Below, piece after piece: positions 61,449 through 64,000 of a DNA stretch of 64,000 nt; the stretch's first letter is position 1; each line of letters opens with the position of its first letter. This stretch comes from Alterinioella nitratireducens. Its GTDB lineage: Bacteria > Pseudomonadota > Alphaproteobacteria > Rhodobacterales > Rhodobacteraceae. The translations under genes were made by a program, and so were the position numbers. The notes below the pieces were generated by a model. It made no database searches, was not told the origin of the DNA, and saw only the letters and a list, made by a program, of their open reading frames with translations. Location of the stretch: positions 1 through 64,000 of the forward strand of contig NZ_JABJVX010000002.1 in NCBI RefSeq assembly GCF_013155465.1, given 5' to 3'.

Positions 61449-62819
61449 CTAGTAACTGTATTCCGCGTAGATGCGCGTCAGGTCGCCATCCCAGTCGCCA
61501 TGGTACTGCGCCAGCAATTCATCGGCGGGCACCTGGCCGGTCTCCAGGCTCTCCTTCAGCGCGTTCAGGAAATGGGTCTCGTCCGGGACCAGCCCGCCCG
61601 CGCCGGGCCGCGCCCGCGTGGCAAGCCCGTGTTCCGCGATTTCGACGACCTGCCGCGCGAGGTCATGCATGTGGATACCGTTCGCCTCGGCCTGCAACCC
61701 GCCGACCGAGGCCGCAACCCGCAGCCCCTCACGCGTCTCCGCATCCCAATCTTTTACAAGATCCCAGGCCGCATCCAGCGCCGACTGCTCATAGGTCAGC
61801 CCGACCCAGAAGGCAGGCAGCGCGCAGAGCCGCCGCCACGGGCCCCCATCGGCCCCGCGCATCTCCATGTATTTCTTGATCCGCGCCTCGGGGAAGGCCG
61901 TGGTCAGGTGGTCGGCCCAGTCGGACAGCGTTGGCGTCTCACCGGGCAGCGCGGGCAGCTTGCCTTGCAGGAAATCCCGAAACGACATGCCGAGCGCGTC
62001 GATATATTTGCCGTCGCGATAGACGAAATACATCGGCACATCGAGCGCGTATTGCGCGTAAGCCTCGAACCCGAACCCGTCTTCAAAGACAAAAGGCAGC
62101 ATCCCCGTCCGCGCCGAATCCAGGTCGCGCCAGACGCGGGAGCGCCAGGATTTATGCCCGTTCGGCTTGCCCTCGAAAAAGGGCGAATTGGCGAAGAGCG
62201 CGGTGGCGACGGGTTGCAGCGCCAGCGCCACGCGCAGTTTCTGCACCATGTCGGCCTCGGAGGCGAAGTCGATATTGACCTGCACCGTGCAGGTGCGCCG
62301 CATCATCACCCGGCCCATCGTGCCGACCTTGCCCATATAGGCATCCATCAGCTTGTAGCGCCCCTTGGGCATCAGCGGCATCTGCTCATGCGTCCAGATG
62401 GGCGCGGCCCCGAGGCCGATGAAGCCTACCCCGATTTCATCCGCGATGTCTTTCACTTCGCGCAGGTGGATATTCACCTCGTCGCAGGTGGCGTGGATGG
62501 TCTCCAGCGGTGCCCCCGACAATTCCAGCGCGCCGCCGGGTTCCAAGGACACGTTCGCGCCGTCCTTCTCCAGCCCGATCAGGTGGCCGCCCTCGCGCAC
62601 TTCCGTCCAGCCATGCCGGTCCCGCAACCCCTCCAGCACCGCCACGATGGAGCGATCCCCCTCGAACGGCAGCGGCTTCAGCGTGTCCTTGCAATAGCCG
62701 AATTTCTCGTGCTCGGTGCCGATGCGCCAGTCTGCCTTGGGTTTGCAGCCCGAGGCCAGGTATTCGGCCAATTGCTCGTGCCGCTCGATGGGGCCGCCGC
62801 CGGATTGGGGGATGGACAT
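61449..62819 (-). CDS. gshA: Glutamate-cysteine ligase (class II, alphaproteobacterial/plant type)
   Basis: A 456-residue enzyme catalysing the first step of glutathione synthesis. GTEHEKFGYCKDTLKPLPF near residues 37-55 is the hallmark start, MRRTCTVQVNIDFASEADMVQ (about 172-192) and SPFFEGKPNGHKSWRSRVWRDLD (near 213-235) are typical of the plant-like clade. Full length. It precedes the FosX-like gene by eight bases, so the two share a transcript. Confidence 0.96.
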   Translation of the reverse strand: MSIPQSGGGPIERHEQLAEYLASGCKPKADWRIGTEHEKFGYCKDTLKPLPFEGDRSIVAVLEGLRDRHGWTEVREGGHLIGLEKDGANVSLEPGGALELSGAPLETIHATCDEVNIHLREVKDIADEIGVGFIGLGAAPIWTHEQMPLMPKGRYKLMDAYMGKVGTMGRVMMRRTCTVQVNIDFASEADMVQKLRVALALQPVATALFANSPFFEGKPNGHKSWRSRVWRDLDSARTGMLPFVFEDGFGFEAYAQYALDVPMYFVYRDGKYIDALGMSFRDFLQGKLPALPGETPTLSDWADHLTTAFPEARIKKYMEMRGADGGPWRRLCALPAFWVGLTYEQSALDAAWDLVKDWDAETREGLRVAASVGGLQAEANGIHMHDLARQVVEIAEHGLATRARPGAGGLVPDETHFLNALKESLETGQVPADELLAQYHGDWDGDLTRIYAEYSY

Positions 62820-62881
62820 GGGGGGTCGGGCCTTTCACGACGGGGCTGATAACGGTCCCAATCCCTGACCCCGGCGGCGGG

Positions 62882-63388
62882 TCAAGTCAAGGCCACGGGG
62901 CGATCCGCCTGCCAAAGCGTGACGGTGCCGGGCGTGGGATCGCCAAGCGCGCGCAACAAATGCGGCATGTTCAGGCCATCGAGCGCCGAGAACGCATCGA
63001 AGAGCTGATCGGCCCCAAGCGCGTTCACCGGGATCGCCAGCACCCCCTCGGGATGGGTCAGCACCCAGGTCTGACCACCGGGGGCGCGGCGCAGCGCCAG
63101 CCGCGTCATGTCGCGGATCGCGACCGCGCCGCCATAATAGGGCCCGAGATAGGCGATGCGCCCCTCATCCAGCGTCACCACGCCGGGCCCGTCGCCGGGA
63201 CGGGTAAACCGGATGCGGCGCAGCGCGAGGATCATGAGCAGGACACCAATCAGGGCGAGGACATAGCCCACCCCCTCGACCACCGGGCCGGGGCTGAGGC
63301 CGAGCCAGAGGCCAAGCACGATGACACAGCCCGCGATGATCGCCTCGCGCCAGCGTTTCAGGGCGGCAAGGGCATCGGGCCGGATCAT
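62882..63388 (-). CDS. Two-helix membrane protein of unknown function
   Basis: A 168-residue protein with two helices (about residues 17-34 and 38-56) and a soluble C-terminal domain with ILALRRIRFTRPGDGPGVVTLDEGRIAYLG. Similar proteins follow rsmE in Rhodobacterales. The function is unknown. ATG 63388 overlaps the rsmE stop as ATGA; a TTG six bases upstream is an alternative start. Confidence 0.75.
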   Translation of the reverse strand: MIRPDALAALKRWREAIIAGCVIVLGLWLGLSPGPVVEGVGYVLALIGVLLMILALRRIRFTRPGDGPGVVTLDEGRIAYLGPYYGGAVAIRDMTRLALRRAPGGQTWVLTHPEGVLAIPVNALGADQLFDAFSALDGLNMPHLLRALGDPTPGTVTLWQADRPVALT

Positions 63389-64000
63389 CCCCAATCGCCC
63401 CAGGCCAGTTGCACGGCGGTCAGGGCGGCGACGGCGGCGGTATCGGCGCGCAGGATGCGGGGGCCGAGCGCCACCGGAATGGCCTGCGGCATCGCCGCCA
63501 GCCGCGCGCGTTCCGCATCCGAAAACCCGCCCTCCGGGCCGATCAATATGGCCGCTCCTCCATCCTTGCGGATGTCCTCGCCGCTGGTCCGGGCGAGGAG
63601 CGCCGCAAGGGGCGAGGAGCCGCCCGCCAACCCCTCGTCACAAAAGACAAGCGCGCGGGTCTCGGGCCACTCCGCCAGCACGCGGTCGAGTTTCTGCAAC
63701 CCCTCCACCGGCGGCACGAAGACGCCGCCGCATTGCTCGGCCGCCTCCACAGCATGGGCCTGCAAGCGGTCCTGCCGCACCCTCTCGGCATTGGTGAACT
63801 CACTCTGCACCGGCAGGATGCGCGCGGCCCCCATTTCGGCGGCCTTTTCGACGATGAAATCGGTGCGCGCCTTCTTGATCGGCGCGAAGAGGAGCCAGAG
63901 GTCGGGCGGCATCCGCTGCGGCGCGCTCTGTGTTTGGCACTCCAGCACCCCGCCGCGCTTGCCCGCCTCCACGACCTCGGCCTGCCATTCGCCATCCGCC
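63385..64000 (-). CDS. rsmE: 16S rRNA (uracil(1498)-N(3))-methyltransferase, 5' end outside the window
   Basis: A SPOUT-class methyltransferase that methylates U1498 of 16S rRNA with S-adenosylmethionine. The visible 204 codons include LLFAPIKKARTDFIVEKAAEMGA, VQSEFTNAERV, ILIGPEGGFSDAERARL (the SAM-binding knot) and LGPRILRADTAAVAALTAVQ, all classic RsmE motifs. The N-terminal PUA-like part, roughly 40 residues, lies beyond base 64000. It is translationally coupled to a small membrane protein gene. Confidence 0.95.
   Translation of the reverse strand, partial: ADGEWQAEVVEAGKRGGVLECQTQSAPQRMPPDLWLLFAPIKKARTDFIVEKAAEMGAARILPVQSEFTNAERVRQDRLQAHAVEAAEQCGGVFVPPVEGLQKLDRVLAEWPETRALVFCDEGLAGGSSPLAALLARTSGEDIRKDGGAAILIGPEGGFSDAERARLAAMPQAIPVALGPRILRADTAAVAALTAVQLAWGDWG

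Overview
The window is about 64 kb of gene-dense, high-GC chromosome. Gene content points to an alphaproteobacterium of the Rhodobacterales (Roseobacter/Rhodobacter type). Clues are mreBCD-mrdA-rodA, COQ9, a DUF6173 protein, an aa3-oxidase subunit IV-like peptide, a class II glutamate-cysteine ligase, a pyrB/catalytically dead pyrC pair, 24-residue membrane peptides and short intergenic repeats of a type I associate with this order. The assignment rests on recognition, not on a database search.

Layout. 1-470: remnant sequence and a small DUF6471-like gene. 0.47-4.5 kb: an iron-sulfur photolyase overlapping an SDR gene, then leuA behind a leucine-rich leader peptide. 5.2-11.8 kb: the elongasome operon mreB-mreC-mreD-mrdA-rodA with a 2-hydroxyacid reductase. 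11.9-16.2 kb: sseB-like and UDG-like genes, an ArsR/permease metal pair, and nhaA with a structured leader. 16.4-20.9 kb: capsule-export ATPase (KpsT type), an unusual KpsE-type protein, kdsA, and a BON-MscS channel.

20.97-32.5 kb: tRNA-Gln followed by an apparent genomic island. It opens with a serine-recombinase remnant. It carries indolepyruvate ferredoxin oxidoreductase (iorA-iorB), a hotdog thioesterase, a ketopantoate-reductase-like gene, a TRAP transporter (dctP-dctQ-dctM), a divergent LysR regulator and a P450. It closes on a mosaic scar in which an acyl-CoA dehydrogenase fragment and an aldehyde dehydrogenase C-terminus abut in opposite orientation. The cargo reads as one acquired pathway: uptake of an organic acid, oxidative decarboxylation of an (aryl) 2-oxoacid to an acyl-CoA, CoA release, and reduction or hydroxylation steps. 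The substrate is unknown.

32.6-40.0 kb: an ABC importer without its own ATPase followed by GST and creatininase-family genes, an NYN-domain protein, an MFS transporter, a quinone reductase and COQ9. 40.1-41.0 kb: rpsU, a heavily base-paired 3' region, and two tandem paralogous 24-residue membrane peptides. 41-47 kb: oxidase subunit IV-like peptide, lipoprotein, nuclease-family remnant, DUF6173, MBL hydrolase, acyl-CoA dehydrogenase, Sua5 and YqgE. 47-54.8 kb: RND efflux pair, moaB, phosphoesterase and a family-4 UDG. 54.8-64 kb: GNAT, VOC, alpha/beta hydrolase, the pyrB...pyrC-like-plsY operon, FosX-like, gshA, and rsmE, which runs off the right edge.
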